From Papaver somniferum (Eukaryota > Streptophyta > Magnoliopsida > Ranunculales > Papaveraceae), in contig NC_039363.1 in assembly GCF_003573695.1 (NCBI RefSeq), positions 160,720,747 to 160,784,746 on the forward strand: 64,000 nt of DNA. Reading direction: 5' to 3'. This document shows positions 1 through 10,251 of the stretch, in pieces. The translations under genes and the position numbers were made by a program. Position 1 is the stretch's first letter; each line of letters begins with the position of its first letter. Under the pieces are notes generated by a model. That model searched no databases, was not told where the DNA came from, and saw only the letters and a list, made by a program, of their open reading frames with translations.

Positions 1-183
1 CACTGCCTTAATGATATGCTTTGTCATGGGCATATCAGGCATCCCTGGCGTAGCTGCTGCCACGTTAGCAGCCACGTCAGGAATTTGTTGCACTACGGTC
101 GCTGAGCTCGAGACATGGGGCAGTACGTCGGTTAGGACTGTACTGCAGAAAGGCTGAACAGCCTGCATTAATTCGTTGGTCAT
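1..183 (-). CDS. partial ORF at window edge, unrecognised
   Basis: A minus-strand reading frame starts at an ATG at 181-183 in a good context (ACACCATGACC) and is open to the window edge, giving 61 residues. The visible peptide is rich in Val, Ala, Pro and Met, with no motif I can name. The upstream 120 bp on the minus strand are GC-richer than the surroundings. It could be the start of a transposon gag-like or other ORF whose body lies outside the window. No function is proposed. Confidence 0.25.
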   Translation of the reverse strand, partial: MTNELMQAVQPFCSTVLTDVLPHVSSSATVVQQIPDVAANVAAATPGMPDMPMTKHIIKAV

Positions 184-1130
184 GGTGTTTAGTTTTTCTT
201 CTTTTCGGGCTCGTCCCTATCTTCGCTACAGTACTCAGAACTGAAGACCAAGGCCTACAAGCAACGGCTCCTACCTATAAAGCCGTTGCGCGTTAGCGCG
301 CGCATCCGTTTTCTTGGACCCACAAGAAAGTGGTGCAATGAACCTAGATGGGCTGGCTGAAATAAGAATTTACTTTCTATACAACATAACTTATGTCACT
401 TTTTTGATGCCATTGATGTGCTTGAAGATCAGAAATCAATGTACCAGAGATAGCCGATTTCTGGTTGATCTCTGTCCCTATGTTGCTATTTCCTTGTGTC
501 GACAGAACTCATTTCGTGCTCTATTCAGTAGTTGATTGACATTTGACTCTATTCTACGATATTAGATGTTTGTTGGCCAATGAAGATGCTGCAAGACCGG
601 CAATTCCGTTGTTCCAGAGATAGCATTTTGAACGACGAATTCAGGTGCGTTGTCACTTTTCAGATAGAGGCATTTTTTTTTTTACCCGTACTAATTAAAA
701 CCATCTATTCAGTCATTTTGTTATCCGACCCGTGTCAATTTCACCGTTCATAATGTATGGGCAAATCAATGAATCTGAAAACTGAAACCTAGAGCCTACC
801 GGGAGTACCCTCGTAACTGGTTCGCCTTGTTCGTTGCCACGGGGAAGATAACAAAGAGAGTGCAAGGAGATTTTTGCACTTATCACATGGAATCCAATGC
901 ATCTTTCTGAGAATGAAAGCGAGTTCTTTGTTTAGAAATGTTGTTTTTAGTATGAATGCGAATGACCAAGAAAACGGATGTTGTTTTTGGTCGATGGACC
1001 CCACTTGTCCCCGTTTCCCTTTGTCCCTGTAGTGAATGGTGTATATCTGACTCCGAGGATATTTGGACTATTTTATACAATACTTTGACCTTTCCCAAAT
1101 AATTAGCGGATAAAACCGGCATATTAAGCT
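184..1130. other. unassigned intergenic stretch
   Basis: I see no gene here. A 15-bp string CATCCGTTTTCTTGG occurs near 303-317 and its reverse complement near 969-983, so two short inverted copies flank about 650 bp. GC-rich alternating GCGC tracts lie near 285-305. Nothing else stands out. Confidence 0.4.
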
Positions 1131-1967
1131 CTAAAAAACCAGGGTGATACTCTTAGAGTTACTAAAACACCGTCCATATTATTTGTGCTAAATCAAAACC
1201 TTATCCAATAAAAATGGAGCAAAAACTCCATTTGAATTCAAATTAGTTAAATTTAGTTTTTAATCGTATCCAATAATTCCAATCGTACCCTTAACCATAT
1301 ATACGGTTTCTTCAAAATAGAAAATATTGGCGGAAATACAATTTCAGCAGATCGGAGAAGAGGATTGAAGATCTTCTCTACCAGAATCTTCCTCTATACG
1401 GTTTCTTCAAAACATGTTGATTTCCTGCTGGTATTTCACTTGCAATATGGTGGAACCCTTTTTGGTTTTATCATTTCTACTGTTATTTTGTAACCAAAAT
1501 AGGTTGGATCCTTTTTTTGGTTAGATCACTGCTTTTGTGAATGCTTTTGTAATTGTCTTGGCTTCTTCCCTTAAACTTTTGCTTTATTATGAATTATTTC
1601 CATGCCTTTGAAACATATCAATTTTTCATGTAAACCAAGCCATGATACGACCCTTTCCCATTTGGTTTCACCTGCAATTTGGTGGAACCCTTTTTGGTTT
1701 CATCATTTATGTTGGAACCCTTTTTGGTTTCATCAAAATACAGATATACATAACACTATGCGCCAATATGGTTTCGGTTAAACATAATTGAAAACATTAT
1801 AAACATTGTTTCAGGTAGTTGACAGTACTCTTATTGAAACCATTCATACACAATTTAAACCTTTTATAAACTATTACAAGCATTCAAATTTATAAATAGT
1901 TGACAGTATACATAACTTTGCTCTCATGCTTTCTACCCTTTCTGAAATATTATCCCCATGAGACTCT
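1130..1967. other. AT-rich 3' flank of the Ulp1-like pseudogene
   Basis: No coding signal on either strand. The stretch contains three or four copies of the motif GGAACC-N5/6-GGTTTCATC (near 1,449, 1,683 and 1,713) that recurs through the Ulp1-like region. A weakly TIR-like stretch near 1,155-1,200 resembles the reverse complement of about 7,875-7,920, but too imperfectly to call. Confidence 0.4.
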
Positions 1968-4900
1968 TCATGCATCAAGGAGGATCTTACACACCAGCTT
2001 TGGTCTCATCTCATGCACCTTTAGTGAAATATCATCTCCAGGAGACGACGCCATGTTTCCCTTCAAGAGGCTCTTCATGTAATAGCAAACATGAAGACCA
2101 CAATCATTCCTGAAACAACCAAAAAATTGTCTCAATATTTAATATTTAAAACTGCCATAAATAAATAAATAAATAATTTTACCGAACTTTCAAACATTGG
2201 TGATGATTTTTCTAGCTTACCCCATTTTTTGACAACATGATGGCGTGTGCATAGTGTATTGTGGGGGCTGAGTTGTCTGCTCGTCACGGGGGAGCTTTGC
2301 ATCGTGCTGTGCAAATGCTGATATTATTCTTTGTCTCATGCTTTCAGAACTTTTCCTGCATTCTTCTTCAGTGGAAGTCAAGGAGTTGTAGTGAGAAACT
2401 TCTGCGGTTTCAGTATCAAAAGCTAGCAGTGTCCAATGGTCTACCCCATCTCCAACTGTTGTCAGCAACGGAACGAATAAAAATTGTACAATGTAGTCCA
2501 TTTTGTCGATGAACGCTTCAATTGCACTACCACATCTCATCCTAGTGAGTGACATGTCTGGAAAAATACAAGAAAACAGATTCCTAATGAGTGACAGACA
2601 TGCAAGTGTTTTTTTTCTTCGTAATGAGCGACATTTTTTTCTTCCTAAAGAATGAAACCAAAATTGGTTCCATCAAAATAAACTATATAACCAACAACAT
2701 TTGAAACAACTATTTCCACTCATAGTTGGATTCTACAATCAGCTAGACCTACAATCACAAAACTGATCCCCCGCACATCATAAAGTGTCTAACTGAAGAT
2801 TGAGAAACAAAAGATGCAATTGGTTTCACTCAACTTGTTTTTTCTACAAAGGTTTGCATTCAAAACAATTTAACCAAATTGATACTAAGATCTTCAAATT
2901 ACAATTCGTATCCACATCCTAAGTAAAACACTCTACTCAAGATGAATGCTTCAAACTAACGAATCTTGCCCACACTTTTTGATGGAAATTTATCTAGTAT
3001 GCTAGTACTAACAAATCCAACTTAGTCAAGGATGCCAAAGTCAACTAATCCAGTACTCAAGAATCTTGTCATGCTTAGTAAGAATTTACCTACTAAATTA
3101 ACAGTAACCAGAAATCAACTTTAACCGGAAATCTTGTCCATGCTTAGTAAGAATGTATCTACTAAATTGCAGAGGAAACTTACATAGGCAAATGTTCTTA
3201 GAAACACATCTTTCTTGTACTTCGGATTACCATCTGGTTTCAACTCTTCTTTGAGGATGTTCTTTTACAATTTCAAGATGTAAAACTCAATGATGTCTCC
3301 TTCGACGTCTCCCTTTCTCATCAATAAATCCAGCATCCTCCCAGATATTATCAGTTGGTGCTCCTTGTTCTCCCACGCCGTGTAGCTGTAAAACTCAAGC
3401 TAGTGAATGCTGGATCTAAGAATGAAAAAAAAAAGTTTTTTAGAACACATTTTTTGATGAAACCATTTTTGGTTTCAGCACTTACCTTTCAGTTTTGCTT
3501 CTGAAAAACCTGCTCACAAGGGGTCTCTGACTTTCATCAAGTACCTTCATAATTTTCAATTTTTCAACTGCTTTCAAATTCACATCCTTCACCTCATACA
3601 CCTCCTCATTCTTCTCCTTCTGCTTATTCTTTTCATTAGGATTTTTTCTCCGATCGCATTTAGTTTTTGTTCTTCTCTTTTCTCAGTTGTATAATCCTGA
3701 TATTTGACTGGTTCTTGCATTTTTCTTCTGTCATCCCTTAGTCTTGTAATCATATTACTCAACTTTTTCTTGGGACTGATGTTTTGAGATCCTTTCTCAA
3801 CATCTTGTTTTTCACTGTCACTCTGTGTCAGTCCTAAACTGAATCCAGGTTCACCGTCTTCTATATCAGCTACATCCTCTACCATTCTTAAAGTTGAGTA
3901 GTAGTATACACTTTGCACCTTTGTCTTTGACGAACAACCTTGCTTTGCATAAACGGATTCCATTTTTCGAATAGCATCCTCACTTTCCTCATCATATATA
4001 AACCGAGTTTCATTGTCTTCTTGTTCAATATTTTGCTTCAGAGAAGAACATTTCTTCGCCTCAGATTCGACCTGTTCGGCTACCTTGATATCCTCAATAG
4101 TGTTTGGAGTCAATTCCATACCCTCTTCTTGTTCATTCCCTGGATTTGATTAACATTTCTTGGCCTCGGATTCTACCTGCTCGGCCACCTTGATTTCCTC
4201 AAGAGTATTCGGAGTTAATTGTTTAGTCTCGTCCTCCGGTTTTGATGAAGATTTCTTCATTTCAAATTCAACCTGCTCGGCCACCTTGATTTCATCGATA
4301 GTGTTTGGAGTCAACTCCGAAACCTCTTCTATTTCTACTCCTCCTTGTCCTTGTTCTTTATCAGACTCTTCTATTCCTTGTTGTGGTTCTGCATCTTATG
4401 AAGAGACAACATCGCCAGATTTTTCTGCATCTCCATACAGTGAAACCCTTTCTGGTTCCATCAAAACATCTTCAACAACATTTCCAGGTATTGAAACCTT
4501 TTCTGGTTCCATCAGAAAAGCTACATAACCTTGTATCATTGCTTCACTAGTTTGAACCATTTCTTCAACATCCTCTTGTCATGTTCCTTCATGCAGTAAA
4601 TTCTTACCGGCAATATGCATCATTTCATCCTCCGGCGCTGCACCTTTTACCACCTGCAATACAAGGTTTAAGATACAAAATGCCACATACTAACATACAA
4701 GCAATACAATGTAAAATTACTTTGAACCAGTTTGTCAAATAAAAATGTAAAATTTATAAAAAAAAAAAGAAAAAAATAACCAAGACATAAAAAAAAAAAT
4801 GTAAAATTTCTATTTAATAAATAATAAGTAAAATTCACAGATCAAATCTAACATATCAATAAAAATGTAACGTTTTTCAATTCTATTATCAATAAGTAAA

Positions 4901-7240
4901 TTCTGCAAATCTAACTAACATATCACCTCAACATCTGAAATCTTTTCTGGTTCCGAACGAACATCTTCTTTCTGGAGCAAGTCTACTTGGTCTCTCTTAG
5001 CTTCCTTCTGGAGTAAGTCTTCAATGATGGTTGAAACCCAATCTCAGAGTCATATTTTTCCAATACTGCTTTATCTTCTTCGGAGAGTCCATTGTTGCCA
5101 ACTGTTGTAAGCTTTTCAATCACCATTCTTGCCCACCTGTATTTGGCCTCGTAAGAGTTGTCTTCAACTTGTGCAGGCACTTCATTTTCAGCAATATGGT
5201 CTGCAACATTGTCTTCAACCGGCTCTTCAGGTTCAACAGAATCTTCAACAACAATATCATCTTCATCTATGGGCTCAACCAAACGCTTCTCTTGATCGTC
5301 ATATTCAAGCAAGAATGACCCCTTGCGGCGACGCATATTCTTCTGCAGTACACAAGTAAAATTGGTTTCAGCTAATTTTTTTGATGAAACCAAAATTGGT
5401 TTCAGATAAAAAATTTGATGGAACCAAAAAAGGTTTCATCAAAAAAAAAGTAAATCTTTCTCTTTTTGATGATATTAAATTTGAAATGGATTGATAGAAA
5501 AGTAAATCTTCTTTACCTAAGAGTATAAATCTTTATTGTCGGAGAAACCGTCGAAGTTTTCCAATATTTGCTGGCAGACATTGCCAAGGTTCCATCTAGC
5601 AAACCTCGGATACCTGTCGAGCCCATCCTTCCTTTTTGCAATCATAGTCATCTCTGCTACCAAATACTTAAAAAAAAAAACAAGATTCAAATTAAGAATC
5701 AATATCAGATACATTATAAAAGAATATAACTTATTAATCAAAAGAACAAAAAATAACTTACCAGCGGGTAAATTACGCAACCAACTACGTTTTCAACATC
5801 GCCATCACAATCTATTATTGACTCAAGTATATAATCATGGAACACTTGCGGCCAACAAACCTTGTTCATATCAAATACCATATACAAGTACTTGGCAGCC
5901 AGACTTCGCCCACCTTTGTTGGGGACGAATACCGACACTAACAGGAACATGACGAAAAACTTTATAAACTCGTCTGCTTTGGTTTCATCCGCTGAGGCTT
6001 TCATCATGCAACGTTGAATATCATCTTTGAACGTCTTCTTACTTCCTTTAAAATACTGAGCGACGAAGATTTTAACCTTTTTCTCCAGTTCTTCACTTAT
6101 GCCCACTTCTTCATCTACTTCTACACCCTCCATCATTTGTAGACTAAAAAAAACAGAGAAATGTTCTGGAATTGTCCGCAGAGTCATTTCTTTGATCTAC
6201 CTACCTGAAACACAATGGTAGCTTACCATATTTTCTGAATTCAAGTGACTGTAAAACCATCATGAATGCTTTTGTCTTTTTGACGAGCTCTTCTTCTTCC
6301 ACTACACCATCAAAGAATGGCTCAATGAAACGCCAGAATGGACATGATTTAAGAGCTAACATATGCGGTTCTTTGTTCTGTATCAACGCCTTTATGTCAG
6401 CTACTACTTTGCACAAATGATGCAACGAGCATCTATACGACTCTGTTTCTCTTTTTTTACCTGTAAGTGAAACCAAAAGTTAGGTGAATCATAGATAAAA
6501 ATAATGAAACCAATAACTAAAAATGATGCAACCAGATTTGGTTGCATCAGATAAACTAGAAATAAACACGCAACACAGAGAACACAACAATAAGAGCTTT
6601 AGTTGCAAATTATTTTTTAGATAAGCTATGTGTTCGCAAACTCCAGAAAGAAAGAAAAGGAGGACAAAGATCTAACAAAACTGATAAGCTATGTTTTGTT
6701 CGTCTTCTTACACAACAAAAAGAGCTTCAGCGGTTCATAACTCCATATACATCATTCTCATATACATCATCCTAGAACCTTAGTTATGTCATAAAATTTT
6801 GATTTTCAAAGTAAATAGGCATGATGCATATGTAGGTTTATCAGGCAAATTTCTATTACTTAAAACAAACATATGGTTATTGATGAAACTAAAGTACAAA
6901 TGGTGTAACCAAATATAGTTACATGAAACAAACTCTTGGTAACCAAATATAGTTTCATCACTTTTTCATTTTGAATGATGTTTGTTGATGTTTGTTGTAA
7001 AATGAAAAGTGATGAAACCAAAAAAGGTTTCATCAGAAAAGCCAGAATATACCTTAGCAAGCATCATCAGTTATAGTGGAACCAATTTAACAATTGGAAA
7101 ATGATGAAACCAAATCTGGTTTCATCAAAAAAAAAACAGATTATACCTTAGTAATACCAGTAGCACCAAACCATACCCATCAAAAGATTATAAAATCATA
7201 TATTGATGAAGATGATGGAAACCAGATTTGGTTTCATCAA
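1440..7240. repeat. dispersed 24-bp palindrome family, GATGAAACC-N6-GGTTTCATC
   Basis: The same short inverted repeat occurs over a dozen times across this interval and nowhere else obvious in the window. Clean copies are at 7011-7034, 7103-7126, 6525-6548 and 5417-5440; imperfect ones lie near 1,449, 1,683, 1,713, 2,655, 3,460, 4,443, 4,492, 5,382, 6,940 and 7,214. The copy at 6525-6548 has changed both arms together (GATGCAACC and GGTTGCATC). Copies lie in introns, exons and flanks alike. Confidence 0.8.
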
Positions 7241-7577
7241 AGAAACCATTGAAGTAAAAAAAATCTACTATGAAACTACAGAATCCTATGTATGAAATCA
7301 GCAGATGAAACCGAAGATTCATAATCGAATTTCTACAGAACCTAAGATTCAAAAAGTGATCAAACCAAGTGATGAAACCAAGCAGATGACTATGAATCGA
7401 ATTTCTACAGAACCTAAGATTCATAATCTCGAATTAGGTGAAACAACATCAAAATGAAATCAGTAAAGAGAACATCTGAAGAACAATAAAACTAGGTTTA
7501 CCTTTTGCAGATCTTTTTACAACCACTTTCCTAATAGGTTTCCTCTTTTCATCTTTCTTTTTCTCTTGCTTATTCGC
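1968..7577 (-). pseudogene. Ulp1-type (C48) SUMO-protease-like gene, transposon-borne type, decayed
   Basis: Multi-exon minus-strand gene. Exons inferred from splice sites: 7577-7502 (basic, Lys-rich), 6460-6205, 6143-5762, 5666-5517, 5342-4927, 4653-3486, 3385-3184, 2557-2221 and 2109-1968; at least one short exon between 3,184 and 2,557 is probably missed because phases do not match there. The last two exons carry the C48 catalytic core: HWTLL (His), a HYNSL position where Asp is usual, then QKMGNDCGLHVC across the 2221/2109 junction (catalytic Cys). The middle has an acidic segment with FSLGLTQ, common in plant Ulp1 proteins carried by mobile elements. Lesions: TAG at 5519-5517 just before a splice donor, a frameshift near 5,045, TGA 4581-4579, TAA 4398-4396, TAA 4152-4150, a frameshift near 3,660, and TAA 3267-3265. 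Ulp1 proteins normally cleave SUMO; this copy cannot make a full protein. Confidence 0.8.
4045..4330 (-). repeat. three-copy coding tandem repeat (about 33 aa) in the Ulp1-like gene
   Basis: Three consecutive copies, starting near 4,321, 4,225 and 4,119 on the minus strand, encode variants of LTPNT.E.IKVAEQVE.E.KK. Spacing is about 97-107 bp. The middle copy ends in KKC followed by TAA, where the sibling copies have Ser codons, so the stop is a one-base change. Confidence 0.8.
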
Positions 7578-8523
7578 CTAATTTCTTAAGAAAAATAAGA
7601 CTAGGTCAAAATAAAATAGAACTTCAACCTAATTTCCTTTCGAGGAAGGTTAGACTTCTTTGTTACGAGTTCGATTAACTGTTTTCTGTAGCAAGAAGAT
7701 GAAGGAATCAAAAATGGTTTCAGATCTGGTTTCTGAGGGAAGAGAGAGGGATGTTTTTGATAGTTTCTGAGTGAAAAGAAGAGTCGGTTAATCGAATAGG
7801 GAAGAAAATAGAAGGTGTAGGGAAATAGACGGAAGGGTTATTTAGTCAGTTTAGGTAAAATGGGGTAAATGTGTTGGTTTTGTTTTGTTGGGTCTGTTTT
7901 AGCTCAATAAAGACTCACATGGTGTTATAACGGCGCGCGTTATAAAACAGGTCAATAAATTATGTTATCGGGATTAAATGAAGCGTAATCACACGGATTC
8001 AACGTAATTTTAACACCGGATCCCTCCAGTCGGCACCAATCGTGGCTTTTAGGTCACGAATACTTCTGTTCTATTCAACGTAATTTTAATTCGAGTCCAC
8101 CTATGTGCACCCCTACAGTTTATAAGTCCGGCCATTTTACTTAAAATAAAAGATAGGTCCGGCCATTCTGGGTCCATCAAGCACATGTATAGTTCTAATC
8201 GATCAGACGGGGATATGATCAAGTTTGGTAAACTGTCGGTAAGCAAGAAGTTATTCGAGTAAAGCGAAATCTGAGAACGGAGATTCCATAGATGAAAATT
8301 AGGCAATTGAGCTTATGCCGTTAAATTTGTAAACGAAAATTGAATCAGAATTCAGTTTCTCCTATAATTTAAATAACCTCATTGTGAGTAATCTGTGCAT
8401 CATGTTCATCGTAACTGGAACAACCAAAAGTATTTATAATCCAAGAATCCTCGGTTTATGACGAACCCATGACTCGACTAAGGACCATATGAAGTGGAGA
8501 AGAAATTCCTAAATTCCGAAGCT
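7578..8523. other. intergenic; possible 5' end of the Ulp1-like element
   Basis: 7,578-7,900 is probably the 5' flank or first exon area of the Ulp1-like gene; no start codon could be placed. A GC-rich tract with GGCGCGCG lies at 7,930-7,940. From 7,960 to 8,523 I see no gene; this is the 3' flank of the AHL gene. Confidence 0.4.
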
Positions 8524-9303
8524 TTATGTCTTTGTTAGCTGATGTCCGGGTGCCCATGAGTAAACCTCTGGAGACAAACTACCATTCGTTAACAAATTCG
8601 GAGGAACGCCATACATATTTGAAACGTCAACGTGATGAAAAGGCCGGCGTGTATTTTGGCAATGCTGGTTATGCGCAGCTGCAGCAGAAACTTCTTCATC
8701 ATCCAGAGGAAGTCGGTCAAAAGTTGCATTTATGAAAGAAGCAGCCATGATCACTACAGGACCTGAAGCAATTAGGGCACCAACTACAGCCCCACCTACG
8801 ACCTGTCCTTGAGCTCCAACTAGATAAATTGTAAGCCCCGTCATTCCAGCTGGAGCAGGTGGGGGTAAGAAGGACCCGAGCAACGATAGAATCTCAAACC
8901 GTCCATGTAGAGTCACTATTGCACCTGAGGTCGAGGGTTGTCGAAGAGTAACGTTCATCACACATCCAGTCCCGCTGAGTATGCAAACTCCTCTTTGACG
9001 TCTCCTAGCAAAGTTAGCAATGCTTTCACTGACATCACAGCCTGAACTGACCTCCATTGCATGAGCGCGGAGGGCATTGGCACTGTCGCGCGTGATGATA
9101 ATCGGTGGCTTTGGTTTGTTCTTTGAACCAGCAGGTCGACCACGAGGCCTCCTCGCTGATTCTCCCTGTGAAGCTATAGTTACTGATGGCATTTTTGGAG
9201 AAATAATTAATCCTCTTGATTCAAGAGAAGATTTCTGACTGCAGAATGCGTTATCTGTATGTGATGTTGGTTCTGTAAATGTTGTTAGATCTCCACTTGC
9301 CAT
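8524..9303 (-). CDS. AT-hook motif nuclear-localized (AHL) protein
   Basis: Single-exon ORF of 259 aa, starting at the ATG at 9303-9301. Residues 51-67 form a type-I AT-hook ([17 protein letters not shown]), which binds the minor groove of AT-rich DNA. Residues about 72-200 form the PPC/DUF296 domain, including [16 protein letters not shown] and a hydrophobic run [16 protein letters not shown]. The C-terminus is less conserved. Intronless structure, one type-I hook and the core GRFEI are known traits of clade-A AHL proteins, which act in the nucleus as homo- or hetero-trimers controlling growth, flowering and hormone genes. The N-terminal 50 residues are Ser/Thr-rich. The frame is intact, and the length is slightly below most family members (about 270-320 aa). 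Which Arabidopsis AHL is closest cannot be settled by eye. Confidence 0.93.
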   Translation of the reverse strand: MASGDLTTFTEPTSHTDNAFCSQKSSLESRGLIISPKMPSVTIASQGESARRPRGRPAGSKNKPKPPIIITRDSANALRAHAMEVSSGCDVSESIANFARRRQRGVCILSGTGCVMNVTLRQPSTSGAIVTLHGRFEILSLLGSFLPPPAPAGMTGLTIYLVGAQGQVVGGAVVGALIASGPVVIMAASFINATFDRLPLDDEEVSAAAAHNQHCQNTRRPFHHVDVSNMYGVPPNLLTNGSLSPEVYSWAPGHQLTKT

Positions 9304-9597
9304 TCATGCAAATGACGCAATGAGTTTATATGGAAAAAAACATTTGGAAGCAGAGTATAAGTAGGGGGGGCTTATGAAAATTAAATTATGAAATGAGTCT
9401 GAAAAGAATGATTGGGAATTAGGAGATGGTTAAGTAAAACAAACCCCAAATAATCAATTGTAAAATATTCAGACCAGACTGCCTAATTTCCAACAGACTT
9501 CGTTTCATGTCATTTGTCTTTCCCAACAGATACTAAAAACCTTTATTAATTAAAGGTAAATTGTGAATGAAAATTTTGTTTTTAAGAAATCATTCAA
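9304..9597. other. 5' flank of the AHL gene
   Basis: AT-rich, no coding signal. It should contain the AHL promoter and 5' UTR reading leftward; a run of seven G lies near 9,364. Confidence 0.35.
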
Positions 9598-9851
9598 TTA
9601 CCCGTCATCAGAACAACTACGGACATTTACTTTTAAAGCAGTACAAGATTCGGTGAAAACCAATTTGTAAGTTTGGAAATCATTTCCCTTGCTGTCCACG
9701 GTTGTTGAACCAAATGCACTTGCAGAGATATTATTGTAGGTTACTCTGAATATTGTAGGTCTCCCTCCTTGAAAGACAAGTTTGGGTCTGCTCGACCAAG
9801 CATGGTTTCTACAGCACCAGTGACCAGGAATTACAAAATGCCGAGACGAAA
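9598..9851 (-). pseudogene. orphan terminal exon, unrecognised protein
   Basis: A minus-strand open stretch runs from a good acceptor (TCTTTCAG, ending at 9852) to a TAA at 9600-9598, about 84 residues. The peptide looks like a real folded domain rather than chance: it has HWCC, RPKLVFQGGRP, RVTYNN and a C-terminal FTESCTALKVNVRSC with regularly placed Cys. No matching upstream exon is visible before the GIP1-like gene ends at 10,252, so it is either the relic of a truncated gene or the last exon of a gene whose other exons were lost. I do not recognise the family. A secreted or carbohydrate-binding protein is only a guess from the cysteines. Confidence 0.45.
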
Positions 9852-10251
9852 CTGAAAGAACAAACTATGGTTAGATATCTTTAATAAGATCACCATTAGA
9901 GGAACATGTTTGTTCAAAGGGAATAAAAACCTTTGTTCACTATTGGAAAAGAAGAACCCAAGAGGGAGGAAGAAGAAAACTAAACACCAACTCAGACTAG
10001 TGAACGTGGTCCTACACGTACTCCTATGTTAAGAGAAGAAACCCTGACATATAAAAACAAAATACAACCTCAAGGCACAGGGCAGTAGCCAATTCAGGTT
10101 CTCTTTTAAAGTATGTACAGTTGATCAGATTCAGACGAACGCGCAAACTTGAGTATAATTGATCTAACCGTGTAAATTAATGCATTGATCTGATTGGCCA
10201 CCTTTTAAACTCACAACAAGCACCCTTTAAGACCACAAAGGGAGAGGAAAA

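Noticed and set aside
4160..4528. Ser/Thr/Pro-rich plus-strand ORF
   Set aside because: Antisense shadow of the Ulp1-like exon with its three-copy repeat.
7188..7424. Minus-strand ORF with repeated LNLRFCRNSI
   Set aside because: Created by two copies of a short non-coding repeat (GAATTTCTACAGAACC) in an intron-like region.
1155..7920. Terminal inverted repeats making the Ulp1 region a Mutator-like element
   Set aside because: Only scattered similarity between about 1,155-1,200 and the reverse complement of 7,875-7,920, with no convincing flanking duplication; not strong enough to call.
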